The position numbers and the translations under genes are program-made. Shown piece by piece: positions 1 through 8,153 of a stretch of DNA of 64,000 bases. This DNA comes from Streptomyces barkulensis. Lineage in GTDB: Bacteria; Actinomycetota; Actinomycetes; Streptomycetales; Streptomycetaceae. Within the stretch, counting starts at the first letter, position 1, and each line of letters begins with the position of its first letter. The stretch spans positions 124,001 to 188,000 of the forward strand of contig NZ_PGSG01000104.1 of NCBI RefSeq assembly GCF_002843305.1, given 5' to 3'. The notes below the pieces were generated by a model. That model worked only from the letters and a program-made list of their open reading frames with translations. It ran no database searches and had not been told where the DNA came from.

Positions 1-227
1 TGCGATCTTCATCGACGCACCACGCTTTGTATGTGAACAACCATGAACAAGCGCGAGCGTAGGTACAGGGATGTCCCTAGTCAATAGGTTGCCGAGAAGT
101 GAACGTCCGTTACGTTTCCGTGTCATCCGCCCGGCTTCGGGCAGCACCTGCCGCCGATGCCGCCGACGCCTGGAGCCCGAGGTCCCGAACTCCTTCGAGG
201 CAGCCGTACGGACTGCCGTCCTCGGCC
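1..227. other. Left-edge stretch without a supported gene
   Basis: No reading frame here has convincing actinobacterial codon bias or a recognisable product. The first 110 bases are less GC-rich than the rest of the window. Short open frames on the plus strand lack a ribosome site and a family signature. It may be the upstream region of a gene outside the window. Confidence 0.4.
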
Positions 228-443
228 TCAGCGGGTCCGGCCGGCCCGCGTCCTGCGGTAGCGGACCACACCCACCCCTAGAGCAGGCCCGACGAGAACG
301 GCCGCGGGCGTCCCCCACGCCTGCCCCGCCGATGCTCCTCCCAGCAGGAGGACCACCGCGATCAGCAGATAGAGGGACCCGAGAGCCAGGAGGAAACCTC
401 CCCACGGACCTGTGGCACGCATCGATCCTCCCGAACCGGACAT
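228..443 (-). CDS. Small membrane protein, 71 aa
   Basis: The start is the ATG at 443, because from there the product has membrane-protein character, while the longer upstream extension in the same frame is arginine/proline-rich and antisense to the DUF397 remnant. Residues about 10-29 and 37-56 form two hydrophobic helices, followed by a basic tail (RYRRTRAGRTR) that should face the cytoplasm. I do not recognise the family. It lies head to head with the decayed DUF397 frame. A short hairpin-forming small membrane protein is the most that can be said. Confidence 0.55.
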   Translation of the reverse strand: MSGSGGSMRATGPWGGFLLALGSLYLLIAVVLLLGGASAGQAWGTPAAVLVGPALGVGVVRYRRTRAGRTR

Positions 444-539
444 GAACCCAACTCCCCTCGGACGGCCGGGCGCAGGAAGGCCGCGGAACCCGCGGCGGGG
501 GCGCTCACGGCACGGCCGCCGCACGGCAGGGGGCCCGGC

Positions 540-671
540 GATGACTGCGTCGAGGTCGCCTCCTGCCCCGGCACTGTCCATGTGCGGGACTCCAAGGACA
601 AGGACGGCCCGCAGCTCACCGTCGCCCCGGAAGCGTGGAGCGGTTTCCTCGCCCACGCGGCCCGGAGCTGA
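540..671 (+). pseudogene. Decayed DUF397-domain gene (C-terminal part only)
   Basis: The frame beginning GDDCVEVA and continuing through VHVRDSKDKDGPQL to a C-terminal SGFLAHAARS is a clear match to the C-terminal two thirds of DUF397 proteins (about 60 aa, usually paired with XRE/DUF5753 regulators in Streptomyces). The N-terminal W-x-K-S-S-x-S-S block and any start codon are missing; upstream in frame the sequence is unrelated and arginine/proline-rich. No XRE partner is adjacent. An intact relative in this window (50330-50518) shows what was lost. It is followed by a strong terminator hairpin. Confidence 0.7.
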
Positions 672-685
672 CCGCTCACGCAGCC

Positions 686-724
686 GAACGCCTCGCACCG
701 GAACGCGTCCGGTGCGAGGCGTTC
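686..724. terminator. Perfect 17-bp stem-loop, bidirectional terminator
   Basis: Arms at 686-702 and 708-724 are perfectly complementary, with a 5-nt loop. It sits between the stop of the DUF397 remnant (plus) and the stop of the MmcQ/YjbR gene (minus), where a shared terminator is expected. Confidence 0.8.
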
Positions 725-746
725 CGCTCGGGACGGCGGCGGGCCG

Positions 747-1163
747 TCAGCCGGTCGTTCGCGCGTCGAGCTCCGTCACCAGTCGCTTCGGCGCGATGGT
801 GCGGTAGCTCTCCTCGACCCAGTCCCGCAGCAGCTCCGCGTCCGGTGCCTCCGGCTCGCCCAGCGGGATGGTCACCCAGCCCGCCCGGCCGAGTCCGTAG
901 CCGGTGGGGACGGCGCCGGGGGCGGACATCGCGTGGGCGTGGGCCCCGGGGTCGGTGAGTTTGACGGTGACGGTGGGCGGGTGGTCGTCGTCGCTGCCGT
1001 CGGGTCTGAGGAAGACGAAGATCTTCCGGTTGACCTTGACCACGGAATCGCCCCAGGGGAAGTCCTCGTACGCGCCGGGCAGTTCGAGGGCGAACTCGCG
1101 CACCCGCTCCCGTACCGCCCGCGCGTCGCCGCGCTCCCCGCGCCCCCTCGTCCGGTCGCTCAT
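747..1163 (-). CDS. MmcQ/YjbR family DNA-binding-fold protein, 138 aa
   Basis: The product has the MmcQ/YjbR layout: an N-terminal helix (ALELPGAYEDFPWGD), a strand carrying V-x-R-K-I-F-V-F, then the K-L-T-D-P segment and the C-terminal W-V-x-x-S-Y motif. This is a CyaY-like, double-wing DNA-binding fold; the biological role is generally unknown, though some members link to drug tolerance. The ATG at 1163 is chosen because upstream sequence in the same frame is out of character and overlaps the start region of the divergent lipoprotein gene. Length is normal for the family. Confidence 0.85.
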   Translation of the reverse strand: MSDRTRGRGERGDARAVRERVREFALELPGAYEDFPWGDSVVKVNRKIFVFLRPDGSDDDHPPTVTVKLTDPGAHAHAMSAPGAVPTGYGLGRAGWVTIPLGEPEAPDAELLRDWVEESYRTIAPKRLVTELDARTTG

Positions 1164-1258
1164 GATCCCAGCGTAGGGTCGGGCACCGACAGCCGGTCCG
1201 GTTCTCCGGCCCCTCTCGCTCCCGCTCCGCGCACAGGCGGAGCCCGAAGGAATCCAGG

Positions 1259-1753
1259 ATGAGGAAACAGAGAAGAAGCCGCCTCTTACTCCTCGGTGCC
1301 GTCGCCGTCGCGGCGGCGGTCTCCTGCTCCGGACATCCCCTGCTCTCCCCCGGCCATTCGGTTCGCTCCGGCCCGTTCTCCGGTGACCCGCTCTGCGCGG
1401 ATGTGGTGTCCGGGGCGCCCGAGGAAGTCCTGTCATGGCAGCGCGACGGGGACACGGGGGCCGGCACCGCATCGTGGGGAGAGGCGTCGGTGGTTCTGCG
1501 GTGCGGAGTCGAGCCGATGCCGCCGACGCCCGATCTGTGCATGAACGTCAGCGGTGTCGACTGGGTGCTCGACGAGGGCAGGCTGGAGACCGACGGCGTC
1601 CAGGTCCTCACGACGTACGGGCGCACCCCGGCCGTGGAGGTGACCATCGAGGACGCCCCCGGACACGCCGGGGACGTGCTGGTCGACATGAACCGTTCGG
1701 TCAGGGACATCCCCCGGAAGTCGAAGTGCCTCAGCCCCGGCGAGTTGCCGTGA
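1259..1753 (+). CDS. DUF3515-like secreted lipoprotein, 164 aa
   Basis: An N-terminal basic stretch and hydrophobic helix end in A-V-S-C, a plausible lipobox with Cys23. The mature part has the DUF3515 pattern: a Cys near the start, the W-G-x-x-x-V-V-L-R-C-G-V block, an N-V-S-G-V-D-W block and a late Cys in K-S-K-C, suggesting two disulfides outside the membrane. AAGGAATCC lies just upstream of the ATG as a ribosome site. Function is unknown for the family. It is a lone gene between MmcQ/YjbR (divergent) and the next plus-strand reductase. Confidence 0.7.
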   Translation: MRKQRRSRLLLLGAVAVAAAVSCSGHPLLSPGHSVRSGPFSGDPLCADVVSGAPEEVLSWQRDGDTGAGTASWGEASVVLRCGVEPMPPTPDLCMNVSGVDWVLDEGRLETDGVQVLTTYGRTPAVEVTIEDAPGHAGDVLVDMNRSVRDIPRKSKCLSPGELP

Positions 1754-1852
1754 CCGCGCCCCTTCGCGCGTTCGCCCGTGTCCTCGCCGTAGGGTCGGGC
1801 GACGGCAGGTGATCCTGTCCCGCCCGTTCCCCTCACCCCCAGGAGGTCAGGA

Positions 1853-3043
1853 GTGCCCCGCGACGACCGTGAGTACGACGTGGTGCTGTTCGGCGCGACC
1901 GGTTTCACCGGCGGGCTGACGGCCGAGTACCTGGCCGCCCACGCCCCCGGTGACTGCCGCTGGGCGCTGGCCGGGCGCAACCGCGACAAGCTGCTGCGAC
2001 TGCGCGAGCGGCTGGCTGAGATCGACCCGGCCTGCGCCGAACTGCCGCTGCTGCACGCCGACGTCACCGATTCCGGCTCGCTGCGCGCGGTGGCCGAGAG
2101 CGCCGCGGTGGTGGCCACCACCGTCGGCCCGTACGTCGAGTACGGGGAGCCGCTGGTGGCCGCGTGCGCCGAGGCCGGGACGGACTACGCCGACCTGACC
2201 GGCGAGCCGGAGTTCGTCGACATGATGTATCTGCGCCACCACGACCGGGCCCGCCGTACCGGTGCGCGGCTGGTGCACGCCTGCGGTTTCGACTCGGTGC
2301 CGCACGACCTGGGTGTGCTGTACACCGTCGAGCGCCTCCCCGAGGGGGTGCCGCTGCGGATCGACGGCTATGTGCGGGCGTCGGCTGCCTTCTCCGGGGG
2401 TACGTTCGCCTCCGCGCTGACGGCGTTCTCGCGGGGACGGCAGATGCGGGCCGCGGCGCGGGAGCGGCGGCGGGTGGAGTCCCGTCCGGCCGGGCGCCGG
2501 GTCAGCGCGCCGCTGGACCGGCCGCGCCGCAGCGGGAAGGCGGGGGTGTGGGCGGTGCCGCTGCCGACGGTCGATCCGCAGGTCGTGGCACGGTCGGCGG
2601 CCGCACTGGAGCGTTACGGCCCCGACTTCCGCTACCGCCACTACGCCGCCGTCCGCACGCTGCCCGTGGCGGTGGGCGGCATGGCCGGGGCGGGGGCGCT
2701 CTTCGCCGCCGCCCAGCTTCCGGCCGTACGCCGTGCGCTGTCGGCCCGGCTGGCGCCGGGGGACGGGCCGAGTCCGCGAAAGCGGGCGGAGAGCTGGTTC
2801 AAGGTCCGCTTCTTCGGGGAGGGCGGCGGGCGCCGGGTGGTGACGGAGGTGTCCGGCGGCGATCCGGGCTACGACGAGACGGCGAAGATGCTGGCCGAGT
2901 CGGCGCTCTGTCTGGCGCTGGACGACCTGCCGCAGGCCTCGGGCCAGGTCACCACGGCCGTGGCGATGGGGGACGCGCTGACCGGCCGGCTGGTGCGGGC
3001 CGGGGTTGGCTTCCGGGTGGTCTCCTCGTCGGAGGGCCGCTGA
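1853..3043 (+). CDS. Saccharopine dehydrogenase-like NAD(P)-binding oxidoreductase (trans-acting enoyl reductase type)
   Basis: The protein opens with a Rossmann motif, V-V-L-F-G-A-T-G-F-T-G-G, at residues 8-20, then the T-V-G-P-Y-V-E-Y-G and A-G-T-D-Y-x-D-L-T-G-E blocks and H-A-C-G-F-D-S-V-P-x-D-L-G. These are diagnostic for the actinobacterial saccharopine-dehydrogenase-like family whose mycobacterial members include the trans-acting enoyl reductase of phthiocerol/phenolglycolipid synthesis. At 396 aa it has the usual length. The GTG at 1853 follows AGGAGG by seven bases. The substrate here cannot be told; no polyketide synthase is nearby. Confidence 0.85.
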   Translation: MPRDDREYDVVLFGATGFTGGLTAEYLAAHAPGDCRWALAGRNRDKLLRLRERLAEIDPACAELPLLHADVTDSGSLRAVAESAAVVATTVGPYVEYGEPLVAACAEAGTDYADLTGEPEFVDMMYLRHHDRARRTGARLVHACGFDSVPHDLGVLYTVERLPEGVPLRIDGYVRASAAFSGGTFASALTAFSRGRQMRAAARERRRVESRPAGRRVSAPLDRPRRSGKAGVWAVPLPTVDPQVVARSAAALERYGPDFRYRHYAAVRTLPVAVGGMAGAGALFAAAQLPAVRRALSARLAPGDGPSPRKRAESWFKVRFFGEGGGRRVVTEVSGGDPGYDETAKMLAESALCLALDDLPQASGQVTTAVAMGDALTGRLVRAGVGFRVVSSSEGR

Positions 3044-3080
3044 GCGTTCCGCAGGGGCCGGGGAGCCGGGTGGCGGGCGC

Positions 3081-3299
3081 TCAGCCCGTCACCCAGGAGG
3101 CTATGACGTAGAGCATGGCTATCACCCAGCCCACGGCGAGCGTGCCCGCCAGGGTGAGCGCCAGGGCTGGGCCGCGCCCGAGGTCCGAGGCCAGGGAAGG
3201 GGCCATTTCGGTGGTTCCGTGCACGTTCTCCATGATCCGCTCCATGCCTTTCAGGGTGCCGTCCGACCAGGGCTCCCAAACATCCGTACGCGTACTCAT
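3081..3299 (-). CDS. Small single-span membrane protein, 72 aa
   Basis: A soluble N-terminal part with several acidic and basic residues is followed by one hydrophobic helix, about residues 48-70 (LALTLAGTLAVGWVIAMLYVIASW). Codon bias in this frame is good on the minus strand. It converges with the reductase gene and diverges from the CoA transferase gene. I do not recognise the family and only a tail-anchored membrane location can be inferred. Confidence 0.6.
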   Translation of the reverse strand: MSTRTDVWEPWSDGTLKGMERIMENVHGTTEMAPSLASDLGRGPALALTLAGTLAVGWVIAMLYVIASWVTG

Positions 3300-3381
3300 C
3301 CGCGTCGGGGATCAAGCTAGTTGCGGGTACTGACAACGCGGTCTCCGTGCGGACGGACGGGACTGCGGGCACAATGCGCCC

Positions 3382-4836
3382 ATGGATCAACGGTCTTGGG
3401 CCCGGCTGTGGGCCGCACTCGGCGGTGACTCCGTCCTGTGCGAGCGTGTCCGGTTCGTCCCCCGTACCTGCCCCGACGGCTCCGGCGGTGTGCTGCCGGC
3501 CCGGCTGCCGGTGCGGGAACTGGCGCGCTCCACCGTGGCGGTGTGCGCGCTGGCGGCGGCCGAGTTCGGGGCCCGCTCCGCCACGGGGGGTGCGGGGACG
3601 GCCGTGCCCGGGGTCGGGGTGGACGACGGGGCGGTGGCCACCGCGTTCGTCAGCGAGCGTCATCTGCGGATCGACGGGCGCGCGCCGTCCACGTTCGCGC
3701 CGCTGTCGCGTTTCTGGCGCACCGACGGCGGTTGGCTGCGCACCCACGCCAACTACCCGCATCACCGGGCCCGGTTGCTGTCCGCGCTCGGTGTGCCGGA
3801 CACGGGTGGCGACGAGGCGCTCGTCGCCGCCGTCGCCGGCGTGCTGGCGGAGCGCCGGGCGGAGGAGGTCGAGGAGGCGGTGTACGCGGCGGGCGGTCTG
3901 GCCGTCGCCGTGCGCGCTCCCGGGCAGTGGTCGGCGCATCCGCAGGGCACGGCCGTGGCCCGGCTCCCGCTGGCGGGCATGGAGCGGCTGGACGACGCGC
4001 CGGCGCTGCCGCTGCCCTCCCCCGGCCCGGATTCCGGCGCCGGTGCCGGTGCCGGTGCCGGGCTGCGGGTACTGGATCTCACCCGTGTCATCGCCGGTCC
4101 CGTGGCCACCCGCACTCTCGCCCTGCTGGGTGCCGACGTGCTGCGGATCGACTCGCCGCGTCTGCCCGAGAGCGCGGACGCGCACTCCGACACCGGGTTC
4201 GGCAAGCGGTCGGCGCTGCTGGACCTGGCGTCCCGCTCCGGCCGGGCCTCCTTCGAGGAGTTGCTGGGGAAGGCCCATGTGGTGGTCACCGGCTACCGTC
4301 CCGGCGCGCTGGACCGCTTCGGGCTGTCGGCCGGGGAGCTGACGGGGCGGCGGCCGGGTGTGGTGGTGGCTCAGCTGAGCGCCTGGGGCGGGTCGGGTGT
4401 CGGTCCGTGGGGCGGCAGGCGGGGGTTCGACAGCCTGGTGCAGGCCGCGAGCGGCATCGCCGTGACCGAGGGCGGGCCGGGCGGCGGGCCGGGTGTGCTG
4501 CCCGCGCAGGCCCTGGACCACGGTACGGGCTATCTGCTGGCCGCCGCCGTGCTGCGCTCACTCACCGACCAGCGCGACGGCGGGGGTTCGCGGCTCGTAC
4601 GGCTCGCGCTGGCGCGGACGGCGCACTGGCTGCAGCACGAACTGGAGGGGGCGAAGGAACCGGAGGAGCCGGAGGAGGTGCGGGAGCCGTACGACCCGGC
4701 CGACTGGCTCGACGAGACGGTCGGCCCGCTGGGCCGGCTGCGCCACGCCGTCTCCCCGGTGGCCTACGACGGCGGGCCGGAGGGCTGGTCCCGGCCGCCG
4801 GGGCGGCCGGGCGGGGACGAGCCGGTGTGGGTGTGA
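3382..4836 (+). CDS. CaiB/BaiF family (class III) CoA transferase, 484 aa
   Basis: The C-terminal two thirds carries the family core: L-R-V-L-D-L-T-R-V-I-A-G-P near residue 232, L-L-G-A-D-V-L-R-I-D, V-V-V-T-G-Y-R-P-G-A-L-D-R-F, and a late G-F-D-S-L-V-Q-A-A-S-G-I block. The approximately 225-residue N-terminal part is a second, divergent family segment, joined by a Gly-Ala repeat linker encoded near 4036-4060. Such enzymes move CoA between carboxylic acids. I could not place the catalytic Asp with confidence. It stands alone, with DUF1707 convergent 12 bp downstream, so the substrate is open. Confidence 0.85.
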   Translation: MDQRSWARLWAALGGDSVLCERVRFVPRTCPDGSGGVLPARLPVRELARSTVAVCALAAAEFGARSATGGAGTAVPGVGVDDGAVATAFVSERHLRIDGRAPSTFAPLSRFWRTDGGWLRTHANYPHHRARLLSALGVPDTGGDEALVAAVAGVLAERRAEEVEEAVYAAGGLAVAVRAPGQWSAHPQGTAVARLPLAGMERLDDAPALPLPSPGPDSGAGAGAGAGLRVLDLTRVIAGPVATRTLALLGADVLRIDSPRLPESADAHSDTGFGKRSALLDLASRSGRASFEELLGKAHVVVTGYRPGALDRFGLSAGELTGRRPGVVVAQLSAWGGSGVGPWGGRRGFDSLVQAASGIAVTEGGPGGGPGVLPAQALDHGTGYLLAAAVLRSLTDQRDGGGSRLVRLALARTAHWLQHELEGAKEPEEPEEVREPYDPADWLDETVGPLGRLRHAVSPVAYDGGPEGWSRPPGRPGGDEPVWV

Positions 4837-4848
4837 GGGGGCGGCGGG

Positions 4849-5562
4849 TCAGTCGTCCCGTTCGTCACGTCTCCGGTCGTGGCCGTGGCCGTACGTGTGG
4901 CCGTGACCGTGCTCGTGCCCGTACCCGTGGCCGTCCTCCAGGCGCTTGCGCTCCCGGCGCTCCGCGCGCCTGCGTTTGCGCTCCACCCCGACGCCGCCCC
5001 AGAAGGCGAAGCCGCTGACCACCACGCGCGGCGCGTCCGGCTCGCCCCGGCCCGCGGCGCTGTGGTCGAAGCCGCCCATGACGCCGATGCCGCGTACGTC
5101 GACCTCGGCGTCGTCCGGGACGATCACGTTGACGCCGCCCATGATCGCGAAGCAGCGGATCTCCACCTCGCGGTCCTCGAAGTACGCCTCGCGCAGGTCG
5201 ATCTCCCCACCGCCCCAGAAGGCGAAGCAGGTGAAGCGGCGGGGCGCGGTCCACGGCCCCTTGCGCACGAAGCCGCTCATGATCGCCACTGCGCCGCGGG
5301 AGGTGGCGCTGCCGCCGAAGCGGCCGGCCCAGCCGCGGCCGGCCCGGGCGGGCTCGGCCGGGCCGGCCGCTTCGGTGGCCCGGGGCAGATCCCTGACCAG
5401 CGGCGCCAGCTCGCCCTGGGTGCGCGCGGCGTAGGCGGAGTCCAGCCGGTCCTGGAACTCCTCCATGTCGAGGCGCCCCTCGGCCACCGCCTCTCGCAGC
5501 ACCTCGGCCACACGCTCCCGGTCGGCGTCGGAGGCCCTCATCTCGGGCAGATCGTCGGTCAT
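4849..5562 (-). CDS. DUF1707 (SHOCT-like) protein with LiaF-like C-terminal domain and His-rich tail
   Basis: Residues 7-58 are a DUF1707 helix pair (M-R-A-S-D-A-D-R-E-R-V, L-x-E-F-x-D-R-L-D-x-A-Y-A-A-R-T). After a proline/alanine linker, residues about 105-200 form a beta-rich repeat with two F-A-F-W-G-G blocks and one I-M-G-G block, typical of LiaF/VraT-type cell-wall-stress domains. The last 35 residues are unusually rich in His, Gly and Tyr (HGYGHEHGHGHTYGHGH), which could bind metal. It lies 108 bp downstream of glyA on the same strand, with a tandem repeat between them. Confidence 0.85.
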   Translation of the reverse strand: MTDDLPEMRASDADRERVAEVLREAVAEGRLDMEEFQDRLDSAYAARTQGELAPLVRDLPRATEAAGPAEPARAGRGWAGRFGGSATSRGAVAIMSGFVRKGPWTAPRRFTCFAFWGGGEIDLREAYFEDREVEIRCFAIMGGVNVIVPDDAEVDVRGIGVMGGFDHSAAGRGEPDAPRVVVSGFAFWGGVGVERKRRRAERRERKRLEDGHGYGHEHGHGHTYGHGHDRRRDERDD

Positions 5563-5580
5563 GGCGGCAGGCTACCGGCC

Positions 5581-5648
5581 GGGCCCGGCCGGTCGTCGGG
5601 CCCGGCCGGTCGTCGGGCCCGGCCGGTCGTCGGGCCCGGCCGGTCGTC
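5581..5648. repeat. Four perfect 17-bp tandem repeats
   Basis: The unit GGGCCCGGCCGGTCGTC occurs four times without a mismatch, in the gap between glyA and the DUF1707 gene. Each unit contains the self-complementary GGGCCC and GGCCGG cores, so the transcript could form alternative hairpins and weaken read-through from glyA. Confidence 0.9.
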
Positions 5649-5670
5649 GGACCGTCAAGGCCGTCGGGCC

Positions 5671-7158
5671 TCAGGCCAGGTCGATTCCGGGGTAGAGCGG
5701 GTGCCCGGCCAGCAGGTCGGCGGCGCGTCCGGCGACGGCCTCGGCGACCTTGGGCTCCAGCAGGTACCGGGCCCTGGAGGGGGCTCCGGCCGCGGTGGTG
5801 CCCGGCTCGGCGGCGGTGAGGGTGGTGTGGATCAGGTCGGCGACCTCGTCCATCTCGGCCGTGCCCAGGCCGCGCGTGGTCAGGGCCGGGGTGCCGATGC
5901 GGATGCCGGAGGTGTACCAGGCGCCGTTGGGGTCGCGCGGCACGGCGTTGCGGTTGGTGACGATACCGGCGTCCAGCAGCGCGTCCTCGGCCTGGCGGCC
6001 GGTGAGGCCGTAGCCGGTGACGTCCACCAGGGCCAGGTGGTTGTCGGTGCCGCCGGTGACCAGTCGTGCGCCGCGGCGCATCAGGCCCTCGGCGAGGGCG
6101 GAGGCGTTGTCCACCACCTGCCGGGCGTAGGTGCGGAAGGACGGCTGCCGGGCCTCGGCCAGCGCCACGGCCTTGGCGGCCATGACGTGGGGCAGCGGGC
6201 CGCCCAGCACCATGGGGCAGCCGCGGTCCACGTGCTCGGCCAGCGCCTCGTCGCACAGCACCATGCCGCCGCGCGGGCCGCGCAGGGACTTGTGGGTGGT
6301 GGTGGTGACGATGTGGGCGTGCGGTACGGGGTCGAAGTCGCCGGTGAAGACCTTGCCGGCGACCAGTCCGGCGAAGTGGGCCATGTCGACCATCAGGGTG
6401 GCGCCGACCTCCTCTGCGATCTCCCGCATGATCCGGAAGTTCACCTTCCGCGGGTAGGCGGAGTAGCCGGCGATCAGGATGAGGGGGCGGAACTCGCGGG
6501 CGGCGGCGCGCACCGCGTCGTAGTCCAGCAGGCCGGTGGCCGGGTCGGTGCCGTAGCTGCGCTGGGCGAACATCTTGCCGGAGATGTTGGGGCGGAAGCC
6601 GTGGGTGAGGTGGCCGCCGGCGTCCAGGGACATGCCCAGCATCCGCTGGTCGCCCAGCGCGCGCCGCAGCTCCTCCCAGTCCTGCTCGGTCAGGTCGTTG
6701 ACGTGCCTGGCCCCGGCCCGCTCCAGGGCGGGGCTCTCCACGCGCTGGGCCAGCACGGACCAGAAGGCGACGAGGTTGGCGTCGATGCCCGAGTGCGGCT
6801 GGACGTAGGCGTGGTCGGCGCCGAACAGCTCGCGGGCGTGCTCGGCGGCCAGCGCCTCGACGGTGTCGACGTTGCGGCATCCGGCGTAGAAGCGGCGGCC
6901 GACGGTGCCCTCGGCGTACTTGTCGCTGAGCCAGTTGCCCATGGCCAGCAGCACGGCCGGGGAGGCGTAGTTCTCGCTGGCGATCAGTTTGAGGGAGGCG
7001 CGCTGGTCGGTGATCTCGGCGCCGATGGCGTCGGCGACGCGCGGCTCCACGGCGCGGATCACGTCCAGGGCGCCGCTGAAGGCGGTCGACGCGGTGGCGG
7101 CTGTGTCGGCGGCGCTCGCCGTGTTCCGGGGGGTGCGCGGGTCGGGTGCGGTGGCCAT
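5671..7158 (-). CDS. glyA: Serine hydroxymethyltransferase (long actinobacterial form), 495 aa
   Basis: This is a PLP enzyme that interconverts serine and glycine while loading one-carbon units on tetrahydrofolate. Visible family blocks are L-I-A-S-E-N-Y (58-64), F-Y-A-G-C-R (90-95), V-D-M-A-H-F-A-G-L-V-A-G and the PLP-lysine motif T-T-T-T-H-K-S-L-R-G-P-R-G-G with Lys290. An insertion of about 45 residues (about 140-185), compared with the E. coli enzyme, and an extended N-terminus match a second GlyA type common in streptomycetes. The ATG at 7158 has an AAGGAGGGGC box just upstream. No folate or glycine riboswitch was recognised in the upstream 200 bp. Confidence 0.92.
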   Translation of the reverse strand: MATAPDPRTPRNTASAADTAATASTAFSGALDVIRAVEPRVADAIGAEITDQRASLKLIASENYASPAVLLAMGNWLSDKYAEGTVGRRFYAGCRNVDTVEALAAEHARELFGADHAYVQPHSGIDANLVAFWSVLAQRVESPALERAGARHVNDLTEQDWEELRRALGDQRMLGMSLDAGGHLTHGFRPNISGKMFAQRSYGTDPATGLLDYDAVRAAAREFRPLILIAGYSAYPRKVNFRIMREIAEEVGATLMVDMAHFAGLVAGKVFTGDFDPVPHAHIVTTTTHKSLRGPRGGMVLCDEALAEHVDRGCPMVLGGPLPHVMAAKAVALAEARQPSFRTYARQVVDNASALAEGLMRRGARLVTGGTDNHLALVDVTGYGLTGRQAEDALLDAGIVTNRNAVPRDPNGAWYTSGIRIGTPALTTRGLGTAEMDEVADLIHTTLTAAEPGTTAAGAPSRARYLLEPKVAEAVAGRAADLLAGHPLYPGIDLA

Positions 7159-7379
7159 GGGCCCCTCCTTGACGTCCTCGAAGACGGTGCGGGCGGCCCA
7201 GGCGCGCGGCTCTTCGGCGCGGCGGGCTCGTACGCCCGGTGCGCGGGCCGCTCCCCGATGGTCGATCCCATCCCTACGCGCCAGTCACGGCCCGCCCGGA
7301 GCCTAGCACTCGCGGACGGCCCGTCCCTGGGGCACGGTGGAGACGAGAACCGATCGCCCCACCCTTCGCAGGAGGCACC

Positions 7380-7595
7380 ATGTCCAGCCACACCTACCGT
7401 GTGACCGAGATCGTCGGCACCTCGCACGAGGGCGTCGACCAGGCGATCCGCAACGGGATCACCCGGGCCTCGGAGACGCTGCGGAACCTGGACTGGTTCG
7501 AGGTGACGCAGGTGCGCGGCAACATCTCGGACGGCGGGATCGAGCACTACCAGGTGGGGCTGAAGGTCGGGTTCCGCCTGGAGGGCGAGGCGTAG
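7380..7595 (+). CDS. Dodecin, flavin-storage protein, 71 aa
   Basis: The sequence has the dodecin pattern: Y-R-V-T-E-I-V-G-T-S at the start, D-Q-A-I-R-N-G-I-x-R-A-S-E-T-L-R in the helix, L-x-W-F-E-V-T-Q-V-R-G for the flavin-stacking Trp strand, and Y-Q-V-x-L-K-V-G-F-R-L near the end. Dodecins form hollow dodecamers that bind FMN, riboflavin or CoA in the cytoplasm. The ATG at 7380 follows GCAGGAGG with ideal spacing. It is monocistronic and divergent from glyA. Confidence 0.93.
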   Translation: MSSHTYRVTEIVGTSHEGVDQAIRNGITRASETLRNLDWFEVTQVRGNISDGGIEHYQVGLKVGFRLEGEA

Positions 7596-7637
7596 GCGAG
7601 GAGTGGGGCCGCCGCGGTAAGCGCCCGCCGGAGTACA

Positions 7638-7676
7638 CCTCCCGCCCGGTTTCACCCGTCCTGCCGGGGCGGGAGG
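7638..7676. terminator. 10-bp stem-loop downstream of dodecin
   Basis: CCTCCCGCCC at 7638-7647 pairs perfectly with 7667-7676 across a 19-nt loop. It lies 43 bp after the dodecin stop and 93 bp before the next start, so it likely ends the dodecin transcript. Confidence 0.6.
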
Positions 7677-7768
7677 GATAGGAACGCCGCCGTGTGGCAC
7701 TCGGACGCCCGGAAGGATGCCCCATTACCACCTTCTGGGCGATTCGGTCATTCCGAGAGGAACGCAGT

Positions 7769-8101
7769 ATGCCCACGGCAGCCACCAACAGCCAGGTCAC
7801 GATCACCGACGCCCCGGCCCACGGCCGGTTCGAGGCCAGGATCGGCGCGACCCTCACCGGCTTCGCCGACTACGTACGCGACGACGACCTGGTGACCTAT
7901 CCGCGGGTGGTGGTGTCCCGGCCCTTCCGCGGCCGGGGCATCGGCGACCGGCTGGTGCGGGCCGCGCTGGACGACGCGCGGCGGCGCGGCCTGCGCATCC
8001 GGCCGGCCTGCTCCTTCGTCGAGCAGTGGATCGTCATGCACCCCGAGTACCGGGACCTCGTCGTGGAGGAGGCCGGGGAGGGCGGGGAGACCGGCGGGTA
8101 G
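7769..8101 (+). CDS. Small GNAT-family N-acetyltransferase (YjdJ/YidJ type), 110 aa
   Basis: The product is the short GNAT type: a strand-rich N-terminal part (GRFEARIGATLTGFADY), V-V-V-S-R-P-F-R-G-R-G-I-G-D-R-L-V (acetyl-CoA pyrophosphate loop, about residues 47-63), then I-R-P-A-C-S-F-V and the P-E-Y-R-D-L-V end, as in the family of human GTLF3B/yeast YJU-type small acetyltransferases. The ATG at 7769 follows GAGAGG by eight bases; an upstream ATG in frame has no ribosome site. Acceptor unknown. Confidence 0.85.
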   Translation: MPTAATNSQVTITDAPAHGRFEARIGATLTGFADYVRDDDLVTYPRVVVSRPFRGRGIGDRLVRAALDDARRRGLRIRPACSFVEQWIVMHPEYRDLVVEEAGEGGETGG

Positions 8102-8153
8102 CGCGCTCGGCGCCGCCCGCCGGGCACCCCTCAGGGCCCGGACGGGACCGGGG

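Noticed and set aside
4865..6880. Very long minus-strand frame of 671 codons
   Set aside because: It is a frame-shadow of glyA and the DUF1707 gene: arginine/proline/glycine-rich composition, no family motif, while the other frame encodes clear PLP enzyme motifs.
7159..7379. Possible folate or glycine riboswitch before glyA
   Set aside because: None of the conserved helices or purine-rich loops of known glycine or tetrahydrofolate riboswitches could be recognised.
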